Origin: CAWBVG01 sp963792175
GTDB taxonomy: Bacteria; Acidobacteriota; Vicinamibacteria; Vicinamibacterales; CAVVIG01
Direction of reading: 5' to 3'
NCBI GenBank assembly: GCA_963792175.1
Contig: CAWBVG010000014.1
Span: 62,001-126,000 of the forward strand
Length of the DNA: 64,000 nt
Made by a program: the position numbers and the translations under genes. Within the stretch, counting starts at the first letter, position 1; every line of letters starts with the position of its first letter. Shown here piece by piece: positions 23,768 to 31,875 of this stretch. Below the pieces are notes generated by a model. It made no database searches. It was not told the DNA's origin and worked only from the letters and a program-made list of their open reading frames with translations.

Positions 23768-24402
23768 TGACCGCCTCGAACAGCGCCCGGAGGCGCCGGT
23801 GATCTTTCACGCCGGGCGAGGTTTCGACGCCCGACGAGACATCGATGCCGAACGGCCGCACACAGGCGATCGCCTCGCCGACGTTTTCCGGCGTCAGCCC
23901 GCCGGCCAGCAGCATGCGCCGTTGCGCGGCAATCCCCGCCGCCGCGGACCAGTCGACCGTCCGCCCCGTGCCTCCCCGCCGTTCCGGGTCGTGCACGTCG
24001 ACGAGCAGCAGCGTGCGCGACGGCCAGACCGACAGCTGTGGATCGGCGACGGTCACCGCCTTGATCACCGGCGTGGCGATTCCTGCCGCGTCGGCAACGG
24101 TCTCGTCGCCGTGCAGCTGCACCGCGCCGAGGCGTACCAGGGCCGCGACGTGGCTCACGTACTCCGCCGGCTGGTTGACGAAGACGCCCACGGCCGTCAC
24201 GAACGGCGGCAGGGTTGCGGCAATCGCCCGGGCCCGGTACGGATCGATGCAACGCGGACTGCCGGGCCAGAACACGAACCCCAGCGCTCCGGCGCCGCAC
24301 TCGACCGCCGCCGCCGCATCTTCGGCGCGCGTGATGCCGCAGATCTTCACCAGCACGAACGACCCCATCGTCGAAACACATTGAGAGAGACCACGGCCGA
24401 AC

Positions 24403-25272
24403 TCATCCCGGTTTCACCATCGCAATCTTGGTGTCTTTCGTACCCTTTGTGTCCTTTGTAACCTTTGTGTCCTCTGTGCCCGCCGCGGTCGAGGCGAGCA
24501 GTTGCTTGAGTTGTTCGCCTGGGTCCGCAGCGGTCATCAGCCGCTCCCCGATCAGGAACGCGCGATACCCGAGGCTGCGCAGCCGCAACACATCGGCCGC
24601 CGTCCGCAGCCCGCTCTCGCTGACGCCGACGACTTCCGCCGGCATCTTCGCGATCAATTCCTCTGATGCCTGAACATCGACTTCCAGCGTCCGCAGGTTG
24701 CGATTGTTCACGCCGACGATCCGCGCGCCGGCGTCGAGCGCAATCGACAGCTCGGTTGCGTCGTGGACTTCCACCAGCACATCGAGTCCCATTCGCGTCG
24801 CGTGGTCGTGCAGCACTTTCAACTCGACCGGGCGCAGCGCCGCGACGATCAGCAGCACCGCGTCGGCGCCGGCGGCCTTCGCTTCGAGCAGCTGGTACTC
24901 CGACACCACGAAATCCTTGCGCAGCAACGGGACATCGACGACGGCACGGACCGCCGCCAGGTGCTCGAGCGAACCATCGAAGAACGTCGGCTCGGTCAGA
25001 ACCGAGATGGCCGCCGCGCCTGCCTCCGCATAGGCCGTCGCGATCGCCGCCGGATCGTAGTCAGCGCGCAGGACACCCTTCGATGGCGAACGGCGCTTGC
25101 ACTCGGCAATGACGTTGATCGTGCCGGTGCCTGACACCGCGACCGCAAAGCGCCCTTGACGCGATGTCGCGGCCGCCGCACGTTCGGCGAGGGCGGCCGA
25201 CGGCGTCTGCGCCTCGCGCACCTCGACACTGCGCCGTGTGCCAGCCACGATCGCCGCCAGCAGATCGGTCAC
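24403..25272 (-). CDS. trpC: Indole-3-glycerol phosphate synthase with repeat-encoded tail
   Basis: 289 residues from a GTG start that overlaps the trpD stop (GTGA). Barrel motifs: IAECKRRSPSKG, VLTEPTFFDGS, LLRKDFVV, GADAVLLI, EVHDATEL, VGVNNRNLRTLEVD and GVSESGL. These include the catalytic Lys and Glu residues. After residue about 265 the sequence becomes TEDTKVTKDTKGTKDTK, encoded by an in-frame 9-bp repeat. This tail is not part of the fold and probably arose by repeat expansion across the old stop codon. Confidence 0.94.
   Translation of the reverse strand: MTDLLAAIVAGTRRSVEVREAQTPSAALAERAAAATSRQGRFAVAVSGTGTINVIAECKRRSPSKGVLRADYDPAAIATAYAEAGAAAISVLTEPTFFDGSLEHLAAVRAVVDVPLLRKDFVVSEYQLLEAKAAGADAVLLIVAALRPVELKVLHDHATRMGLDVLVEVHDATELSIALDAGARIVGVNNRNLRTLEVDVQASEELIAKMPAEVVGVSESGLRTAADVLRLRSLGYRAFLIGERLMTAADPGEQLKQLLASTAAGTEDTKVTKDTKGTKDTKIAMVKPG
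24427..24480. repeat. 9-bp tandem repeat inside the 3' end of trpC
   Basis: Degenerate units CTTTGTGTC, CTTTGTAAC, CTTTGTGTC and CTCTGTGCC on the plus strand. On the minus strand they read as D-T-K/V-T-K/G-T-K triplets. The period is a multiple of three, so the trpC frame stays open through it. Confidence 0.85.
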
Positions 25273-26300
25273 GCGCCTGCCCCGAATTCTTCGGCGGTCG
25301 ACAGGGCGACCAGGTCGGCGAGCGTTCGCTTGGCGTCGCCGCGATCGATCGCCCGCGACGCTCTCAGAATCCCATCGTCGACAGACGACGCCACGCCGGC
25401 GATGAACAGGGCGGCCCCGGCGTTCAACAGCACGACATCGCGCGCCGGCCCGCGCTCGCCGTCGAGGATGCCCTCGATGATCCGGGCGTTGTGATACGCG
25501 TCGCCGCCCTGCAGCGATCCGGGCGCCGCCTTCGGCAGACCGACGTCTGCCGGATGCAGATAGAACGTGTTGACGGCGCCGTCGCGGCACTCCGAGATCT
25601 TCGTGTAACCGGTGGTGGTGAGCTCGTCGATCCCATCGGCGCCGTGAACCACCCAGGCGCGCGTCGTACCGAGCAGCATCAGCGACCGCGCCAGCAGTTC
25701 GGTGAACTCCGGCCGCGGCACGCCGACCAGCTGGCGCGTGGCGCCGGCCGGGTTGGTCAGCGGACCGAGCAGGTTGAACGCGGTTCGCACGCCAAGCTCG
25801 CGGCGCACCGGTCCAGCGTGGCGCATCGACGGATGGAACGTCGGCGCGAAGAAGAACCCGATACCCGCGTCGGCGAGACAGCGTTCGACGACCGCCGGCG
25901 GCGCCGTCACGCGGATGCCGAGCGCTTCGTAGACGTCGGCGCCGCCGGTGCGGCTCGACGCCGATCGGTTGCCGTGTTTGGCGACGTGCACGCCGCAGGC
26001 CGCGACGACGAGGGCGGCGCAGGAGGAAATGTTGAAGGTGTCCGACCGGTCGCCGCCGGTGCCGCAGGTATCGAAGAGATCGTCGTACCGCCTCGACACC
26101 TGCACCGCGTGCGCGCGCATCGTCCGGGCGAGACCGACGATTTCCGCCGGCCGCTCGCCCTTCATCGCGAGGCCGATCAGCAGGCCGGCGATGTGCGACG
26201 CCGCCGCACGCCCCTCCATCACCTCGGTCATCGCGGCAGCGGCCTCGTCGCTCGTCAGATCTTCGTGCCGCGTCAGCTTTTCGATCAGTGCCTGAAACAT
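25269..26300 (-). CDS. trpD: Anthranilate phosphoribosyltransferase
   Basis: 343 residues from the ATG at 26300, which overlaps the trpG stop (TGATG). Motifs: DTCGTGGDRSDTFNIS (PRPP/anthranilate site), KHGNRSASSRTGGADV and FNLLGPLTNPA. Transfers phosphoribose to anthranilate. In the raw sequence its frame continues upstream into trpG because of a frameshift, giving a false TrpG-TrpD fusion. The overlap of stop and start shows two separate genes. The end overlaps trpC by 4 nt. Confidence 0.94.
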   Translation of the reverse strand: MFQALIEKLTRHEDLTSDEAAAAMTEVMEGRAAASHIAGLLIGLAMKGERPAEIVGLARTMRAHAVQVSRRYDDLFDTCGTGGDRSDTFNISSCAALVVAACGVHVAKHGNRSASSRTGGADVYEALGIRVTAPPAVVERCLADAGIGFFFAPTFHPSMRHAGPVRRELGVRTAFNLLGPLTNPAGATRQLVGVPRPEFTELLARSLMLLGTTRAWVVHGADGIDELTTTGYTKISECRDGAVNTFYLHPADVGLPKAAPGSLQGGDAYHNARIIEGILDGERGPARDVVLLNAGAALFIAGVASSVDDGILRASRAIDRGDAKRTLADLVALSTAEEFGAGA

Positions 26301-26870
26301 CAGCGGTCTTCCAGGAAGTTGCGGAGAATCCGATGGCCCTCGCCGGTCAGGATCGACTCGGGATGAAACTGCACGCCGTGAACCGGCCACGAGCGATGCC
26401 GCAGGCCCATGATCGTCGCGTCCTCGGCGGTACGCGCTGACACGATCGAGATCCGGCGGCAGCGAATCGCCGGCGACCACCAGCGAGTGGTAGCGCGAGG
26501 CGACGAACGGCCCGGCGATGCCGGTGAACAGGCCGCGGCCGTCGTGCTCGATGGTCGACGTCTTCCCGTGCATCGGCACCGCGGCGCGCACGACCGATCC
26601 GCCGAAGACGGCGCCGATCGCCTGATGGCCCAGGCAGACGCCGAAAATCGGCGTCGACTGTCCCATTTCGCGGATCACCCTCATCGTCACGCCCGCCTGT
26701 TCGGGACGTCCCGGCCCTGGCGAGATGACGATCCGGTCGGGCCGCGCCGCCGCCACCTCCTCGAGCGTGGCGGCATCGTTCCGCACCACCTTCACCTCAG
26801 CGCCGAGCTCCCCGAGGTACTGGACCAGGTTGTACGTGAACGAGTCGTAGTTGTCGATGACCAGCACCAT
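26300..26870 (-). CDS. trpG: Anthranilate synthase glutamine amidotransferase (one frameshift)
   Basis: Class I glutaminase supplying ammonia to TrpE. VLVIDNYDSFTYNLVQYLG, ISPGPGRPEQAG and the nucleophile Cys in GVCLGHQAIG are present. After a +1 shift near 26443 the frame carries GVQFHPESILTGEGHRIL with the catalytic His-x-Glu and ends LRNFLEDR at TGA. About 189 residues, normal length. The ATG follows the trpE stop with no gap. The oxyanion and triad residues are all intact once the shift is corrected. Confidence 0.92.
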
Positions 26871-28343
26871 CTAGAGCCCTGCCTGAGCCAGTTCCAGCGC
26901 GCGCAGCAGCGCCTTCGCCTTGTCGCGCGTTTCCTCGTATTCAGCCGCCGGGTTCGAATCCATCACGATCCCGGCACCAGCCTGCACGTAGGCGCGGCCT
27001 TTCGACATGATCACCGTGCGAATCGCAATGCAGAAATCGAGGTTGCCGGCAAAATCCAGGTAGCCGACCGCACCAGCATAGAGACCGCGCCCTGACGGTT
27101 CCAGCTGCTTGATGATCTCCATCGCCCGCACCTTCGGCGCGCCGGACACGGTGCCGGCCGGGAAACACGAGACGAGCGCGTCGAGCCGATCGCGATCGTC
27201 CGCGAGTTTCCCTTCGACGATCGACGTCAGGTGCATGACGTGCGAGAAGCGCTCGAGGCCCATGAACTGCGGGACCCGGACCGACCCGTATTCGCAGACC
27301 CGACCGACGTCATTGCGGCCAAGGTCGACCAGCATGACGTGCTCGGCGCGCTCCTTTTCGTTCCGCTTCAGCTCCTCGGCCATCCGCATGTCTTCTTCGT
27401 CGGTGCGTCCGCGCGGCCGGGTGCCGGCGATCGGATGCGTCTCGACGCGGGAGCCTTCGACGCGCACCAGCATCTCTGGCGACGACCCGACCACGGACAC
27501 GCCGCCCATGCGGATGAAATACATGTACGGTGACGGGTTCACGTGCCGGAGCGCGCGGTAGACGGTGAAGGGATCGGCCGCGACCTCCGCCTCGAACCGC
27601 TGCGATAGGACGACCTGGTAGATGTCGCCGGCCGCGATGTGCTCCTTCGCGGCGCGGACCTGCTCCTCGAAGCGTTCCCGGGTGTGGTTCGACGTGAATT
27701 CCAGTCCGCTGGCGGTTTCCCGGCGCGCATGCGAAAGGCTGCGCTCGAGCTCGCGCTCGAGGAACTCGATTTTCGCCCGCGCGAACTGATACAGCGACTC
27801 GAGGTCGTCGTCAGCCGTGATGCGCGCGTTCGCGATGATCAGAATGCGGTGCTGCACGTGATCGAACGCGAGCACGGTGTCGAACAGCATGAAGCCGGCC
27901 TGGTCCGCCCCGTCGACGCCGCCGCCGAGGTCGCCGAGGACCGGCTCGAACCACGACGCCGCCCCGTAGCCGAGATACCCGACCGCGCCGCCGGTGAAGC
28001 GCGGCAGATCCGGCACGAACGGCGACCTGAAATCGGCCATCAGGCCGCGAAGCGTCTCGATGAACGGCCGATCGCTTTCGCTGCTGGCGCCGCCGCGATC
28101 GAGCGTCGTGCGACCGTCCCGCGAACGCAGAATCAGGAACGGATCCTTGCCGAGGAACGAATACCGCCCGACGTGCTCGCCGCCCTCGACGCTCTCGAGG
28201 AGAAACGCGTAGTCGGCGTGCTCGGCGATCTTCAGGAACGCCGAGACCGGCGTCAGCAGATCGGCGACGATCTCCTTGCACACCGGCACGAACGTGCCGC
28301 GCCGCGCCAGTTCCTTGAACTCGTCAAACGACGTAGTCTTCAT
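26871..28343 (-). CDS. trpE: Anthranilate synthase component I
   Basis: 490 residues. Converts chorismate to anthranilate with TrpG. The N-terminal LLES motif in YAFLLESVEGG is the usual tryptophan feedback site, so enzyme-level inhibition by Trp is expected as well as attenuation. The C-terminal chorismate-binding domain shows PSPYMYFIRM, GTRPRGRT, DLGRNDVGRV, FPAGTVSGAPKVRAME and QAGAGIVMDSNP. Its start lies 20 bp inside the end of aroDE, so translation is probably coupled. Complete. Confidence 0.95.
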   Translation of the reverse strand: MKTTSFDEFKELARRGTFVPVCKEIVADLLTPVSAFLKIAEHADYAFLLESVEGGEHVGRYSFLGKDPFLILRSRDGRTTLDRGGASSESDRPFIETLRGLMADFRSPFVPDLPRFTGGAVGYLGYGAASWFEPVLGDLGGGVDGADQAGFMLFDTVLAFDHVQHRILIIANARITADDDLESLYQFARAKIEFLERELERSLSHARRETASGLEFTSNHTRERFEEQVRAAKEHIAAGDIYQVVLSQRFEAEVAADPFTVYRALRHVNPSPYMYFIRMGGVSVVGSSPEMLVRVEGSRVETHPIAGTRPRGRTDEEDMRMAEELKRNEKERAEHVMLVDLGRNDVGRVCEYGSVRVPQFMGLERFSHVMHLTSIVEGKLADDRDRLDALVSCFPAGTVSGAPKVRAMEIIKQLEPSGRGLYAGAVGYLDFAGNLDFCIAIRTVIMSKGRAYVQAGAGIVMDSNPAAEYEETRDKAKALLRALELAQAGL

Positions 28344-29793
28344 TGCGTGTGAACTCCGTCAGCCTTCTGTCCGCCGCCTGGCGCATGACGCCGGCGCGAG
28401 GCACTGCGCCGGTCCACCAGGTGAACTGCTCGTGCGCCTGCCCCACCAGCATGTCGAGGCCGCCAATCGTCCGACAGCCGCGTGCCGCCGCCTCGCGCAG
28501 CAGCCGCGTGGCTGGCGGGTTGTAGACGAGGTCGTACACCACACCCCCCGTCAACCGCTCCGCGGGCAGCGGCGTGTCGTCGACGTTGGGGTACATGCCG
28601 ATCGGCGTGCAGTTGACGAGCAGATCCCAACCGTCCGGCTCGGGCGGCCACGGTCCCGCACTGCCGCCGACCAGCGCCGCGACTTCCTCCGCCTGCGGGC
28701 GCTGCCGCGCGTGGACCCGCACCGCGCAACCGCCGGATGCGAGCGCAACCGCAACCGCCCGCGCCGCACCCCCGGCGCCCAGAATCGCCGCGCGGCGACC
28801 TTCCAGCTCCACCCGATCCCTCAGCGGATGAAGGAAGCCGTTCACGTCCGTGTTGCGCGCCACCCACCGGCCGTCGACGACGCGGATGGTGTTGATGGCA
28901 CCGATGCGGCGTGCGATCGCATCGACCTCGTCGACACGCTCGAACAACGAGACCTTGTGAGGAATCGTCACGCTCGCGCCGCTGATCCCGATCGCTCGGC
29001 CAAATGCCAGGAAGTCGTCGGCGTCGACCGCCGGCAGCGGCAGATACACCGCGTCGATTCCGGCTGCCGCGAACGCGGCGTTGTGCATCGAGGGTGAGAC
29101 CGAATGCATCACCGAACCGCCGACGATGCCGTAGATCGCGGTGGTGTCGGAGATCGCGCGCAGGCGGTACTCGTTGAGCAGGGAAGATGCCGTCACCTGT
29201 CCGATGTCGCGCAGCGCGCCGGCGTAGGTCCACGCGGAGCCGAAGCGCCCGGCGAGCAGGCGCGTCGCCAGGCCGTAGTCGCCCATACCAATCACGATGA
29301 TTCGGCTGTCGCGCGAAGCCTCGGCGCCGAGCGCCAGCAGCGGCGCGCAGTCGGCCAGGCACTGCGGCGTGACCGCGACTTTCGCGATGCCGGCGGTCGC
29401 GCCGCGCATCGCCCGCAGCTGCTCGGCCAGATCGCGTGTCATGCCGTCGAAGTTGTGGGATGACAGCACGACACGGCGCCCTCCCCGGCTGACCAGATCG
29501 TCGAATCGCGCACGCCATTCGATGTCGACGTACTCCGCGCCGGACTCGAGCGCCTCGCTCAGAATCCGCCGACGCTCTTCCTCGGATCCGGTGAAGCCGC
29601 CCCCTTCCCAGGCGGCACGGCAGGTGATGACCACCGGCCGGGTGCGCCCCTCGAGGGCGCCGGCAACGCTCGGGTCGCGCACTTTGTCGAGGCGCAGCTC
29701 GACGAGGTCGGCGTCGCCGACGGCATCGCGCTGTCGACGCAGGTCCGCCATCGTGGGCGCCGTCACGGTTACGCACAGCTCGGGTGTCGCCAT
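28324..29793 (-). CDS. aroDE: Bifunctional 3-dehydroquinate dehydratase (type I)/shikimate dehydrogenase
   Basis: 489 residues. The first half (about 1-220) is a type I dehydroquinase with ELRLD, SSHNFDG and the Schiff-base Lys in AKVAVTPQ. The second half (about 225-480) is shikimate dehydrogenase: GIVGGSVMHSVSPSMHNAAF, TIPHKV with the catalytic Lys, NTDVNGF and the NADP loop ILGAGGAARAV. The fusion catalyses two successive shikimate steps, as in plants and some bacteria. The ATG at 29793 lies 5 nt after the U-run of the attenuator terminator. A TTG at 29814 inside that hairpin is in frame but unlikely. First structural gene of the aromatic cluster. Confidence 0.93.
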   Translation of the reverse strand: MATPELCVTVTAPTMADLRRQRDAVGDADLVELRLDKVRDPSVAGALEGRTRPVVITCRAAWEGGGFTGSEEERRRILSEALESGAEYVDIEWRARFDDLVSRGGRRVVLSSHNFDGMTRDLAEQLRAMRGATAGIAKVAVTPQCLADCAPLLALGAEASRDSRIIVIGMGDYGLATRLLAGRFGSAWTYAGALRDIGQVTASSLLNEYRLRAISDTTAIYGIVGGSVMHSVSPSMHNAAFAAAGIDAVYLPLPAVDADDFLAFGRAIGISGASVTIPHKVSLFERVDEVDAIARRIGAINTIRVVDGRWVARNTDVNGFLHPLRDRVELEGRRAAILGAGGAARAVAVALASGGCAVRVHARQRPQAEEVAALVGGSAGPWPPEPDGWDLLVNCTPIGMYPNVDDTPLPAERLTGGVVYDLVYNPPATRLLREAAARGCRTIGGLDMLVGQAHEQFTWWTGAVPRAGVMRQAADRRLTEFTRNEDYVV

Positions 29794-29798
29794 AAACG

Positions 29799-29833
29799 AA
29801 AAAAGCCTCTTCAACCGTTCGGCTGAAGAGGCT
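29799..29833 (-). terminator. Attenuator terminator before aroDE
   Basis: On the minus strand AGCCTCTTCA is followed by a 10-nt loop and then TGAAGAGGCT, a perfect 10-bp stem (29833-29824 with 29813-29804), and six T residues. This is a textbook intrinsic terminator placed just before the first structural gene. Its 5' arm GCCTCTTC is also complementary to GAAGAGGC at 29883-29876 inside the leader ORF, which gives an alternative antiterminator. Confidence 0.9.
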
Positions 29834-29859
29834 CGAGAAATCCGTTCGCGCGGTGGCGG

Positions 29860-29955
29860 TCAGGCCAAGGCGGATGCCTCTTCGGTCGGGGCCCAATACC
29901 ACCGCCACGCACTCGTCCCGGCGTGTGACCGAAGAATCCCTGCCTCGCCAACCAT
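29860..29955 (-). CDS. trpL: Tryptophan leader peptide (attenuator ORF)
   Basis: A 31-residue ORF. M1 is at 29955 and the stop at 29862-29860. Residues 17-21 are W-R-W-Y-W, encoded at 29907-29893, so three of five codons are TGG. Four RNA segments fit classical attenuation. Segment 1 is CTTCGGTC (29934-29927) and pairs with segment 2, GACCGAAG (29887-29880). Segment 2 also contains GAAGAGGC, which pairs with segment 3 (GCCTCTTC, terminator 5' arm). Segment 4 closes the terminator. A ribosome stalled at the Trp codons sits between segments 1 and 2, frees segment 2 and favours read-through. One that reaches the stop covers segment 2. An in-frame ATG at 29970 lies in the -10 element. Confidence 0.82.
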   Translation of the reverse strand: MVGEAGILRSHAGTSAWRWYWAPTEEASALA

Positions 29956-29965
29956 AGGAGCCGTC

Positions 29966-29995
29966 ACCATAACAAACCGCACCGTTCCGTGTCAA
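29966..29995 (-). promoter_or_regulatory. Promoter of the aromatic/trp cluster
   Basis: Perfect -35 TTGACA (29995-29990), 18-nt spacer and -10 TATGGT (29971-29966). The expected transcript start near 29959 puts the leader ATG within about 5 nt of the RNA end, so the leader peptide may be read from a leaderless message. The -35 is directly next to the start of the divergent S55 gene. Confidence 0.65.
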
Positions 29996-29996
29996 A

Positions 29997-31875
29997 ATGA
30001 AGGAGATGTTCCACCGAAAACTACCAGTCCTGCTCGCGTTTGCCGGCATCGGTGCCGCCGTGCTGTCGCTGGCGTCGCCCGGCCTCCGCGGGGCCACCGT
30101 TCAGATGCCGGTTTCCGAGATTCGTCCCGGGATGGTGGGCATCGGACACACGGTGTTCGACGGCACCCATGTCGAGGAGTTCAAAGCGCACATCCTGGGC
30201 GTGCTCGAGAACGTCATCGGCACGCAGCGAAACCTCATCCTGGCCCGGCTGGAGGGCGGTCCTCTCGCCAACACCGGGGTCATTGCGGGCATGAGCGGCA
30301 GCCCGGTGTACATCGACGACCGGCTCGTCGGCGCCGTGTCGTATGCGCTGGGTAGCTTCTCGAAGGAACCGATTGCCGGCATCACGCCGATCGCCGAGAT
30401 GACGGACGCGACCACGCTGAACGCGCCGCGGCCCGCCCGGCTCTCGCGTGCACCTCGAGTATCCGCTCACGCGCGAGAACCTCCAGGCCGCCTTCCGCAA
30501 GGCCTTGAACTGGAATCGACCGTTCGCCGATCGACCCGGCGACGCACAGTTCTCCGGCGTGACCGCCGTCGCCGACGTCGGCGGCCCGCAGCTCGGCACG
30601 CTGCTCCGTCCGATCGCGACGCCGCTCGTGATGGCCGGGTTCGAGCCTGAAATCGCCGACATGCTCGGCAGCGCGTTCCGCGAACAGGGCTTCATCCCGA
30701 TGGGCGGAAACGCCGCCGGCTTCCATTCCGGCGAGAAGCCGTTTGAAGGACCGTTGAAACCGGGTGACGGCGTCGGCGTCATGCTCGTCAGCGGCGATCT
30801 GTCGCTCGGGGCGACCGGCACGGTGACACACATCGACGGCGACCGCGTGTATGCGTTCGGTCATCCGATGTACAACCTCGGCCCGACCGAGTTTCCGATG
30901 ACGCGCGCCTACACCTACACCGTGCTGCCGAGCCTGTTCTCGTCGATGAAGCTCTCGAGCACCGGGGAAATCATCGGCACGGTCCTGCAGGATCGCGCCA
31001 CGGCGATCGCCGGCACGCTCGGCCCTGGGCCGCGGATGCTGCCGGTGACGCTCGCGCTCGAATCGAACCGCCGCCCGACGCGCACGTTCAAGTTCGGCGT
31101 CGTCAACGATCCGCTGTTCGGACCGCTGATGACCTACGCGACGATCGTCAACACCCTGACCTCCTACGAGCGCCAGTTCGAATCGATGACCCTCAGCGTG
31201 CGCGGCTCCGCGAAGGTGCGAAAGCACGACGCAATCGGGTTCAACAACCTGTTCTCCGGCGAGCAGGCCGCGACGGCCGCCGCGGCGTATGTCGTCGCCC
31301 CGATCACGTATCTCCTGGGCAACGACTACGAGAAGGTCGACATCGAAGGCGTCGAGATCACCATCGGCACGACCGAGGCGCCCCGAACCGCGACGCTCGA
31401 GCGGGTCTGGCTCGACGATCCACGTCCGCGCGCCGGACGCGACACGCCGCTGAAAGTCCTCTACCGGACCTATCGCGGCGAGGAAGTCGTCCGCACGGTG
31501 CCGATTGCCATCCCGGCAAACGCGAGCGGCTCGTTGTCGGTGCTGGTGTCCGACGGCAACCGCCTGGGACTGTCCGAGCAGCGCGAGGCGCGAGGATCGC
31601 AGTCGCGGAGCGTGGACCAGATGATCAAGGCGCTCAACAAAGGGCGCCGCAACAACACGCTGTACGTCAAGCTGCTCGGCTCGGATGCCGGCGCGGTCGT
31701 CAACGGCGAGCTGTTGTCGTCGCTGCCGCCCTCGGTGCTCGGCATCCTGGAAGGCGATCGCAACGGCGGCAACTTCAACCCGCTCCAGAGCGCGACGCTC
31801 GGTGAATGGGAAGTCGCCACCGATCACGCCATCTCCGGCTCCCGCACGCTCACGATCACCGTGTCGCAGAACTGA
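29997..31875 (+). CDS. SpoIVB-type S55 peptidase-domain protein, exported
   Basis: About 625 residues after a +1 shift near 30450. Signal peptide MFHRKLPVLLAFAGIGAAVL. The S55 domain has IRPGMVGIGHTVFDG, the presumed catalytic Ser in GMSGSPVYIDD and the His in YAFGHPMYNLGPTEFP. In Bacillus, SpoIVB cleaves SpoIVFA to trigger sigma-K. No sporulation genes are here and the long C-terminal beta-rich half differs, so its job is unknown, perhaps envelope signalling. Starts at 29997 and 30006 are both possible. The stop overlaps the next ATG (TGATG). Confidence 0.75.

Noticed and set aside
25269..26870. Single long ORF encoding TrpG fused to TrpD
   Set aside because: The C-terminal part of TrpG is missing from this frame but intact in another, and a normal stop/start overlap separates the genes. 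The fusion is created by one extra base.
29799..29995. T-box or riboswitch upstream of aroDE
   Set aside because: The GGTGG stretch looked T-box-like, but it lies in the Trp codon cluster. No specifier loop or full T-box sequence is present, and the leader peptide model explains the stems.
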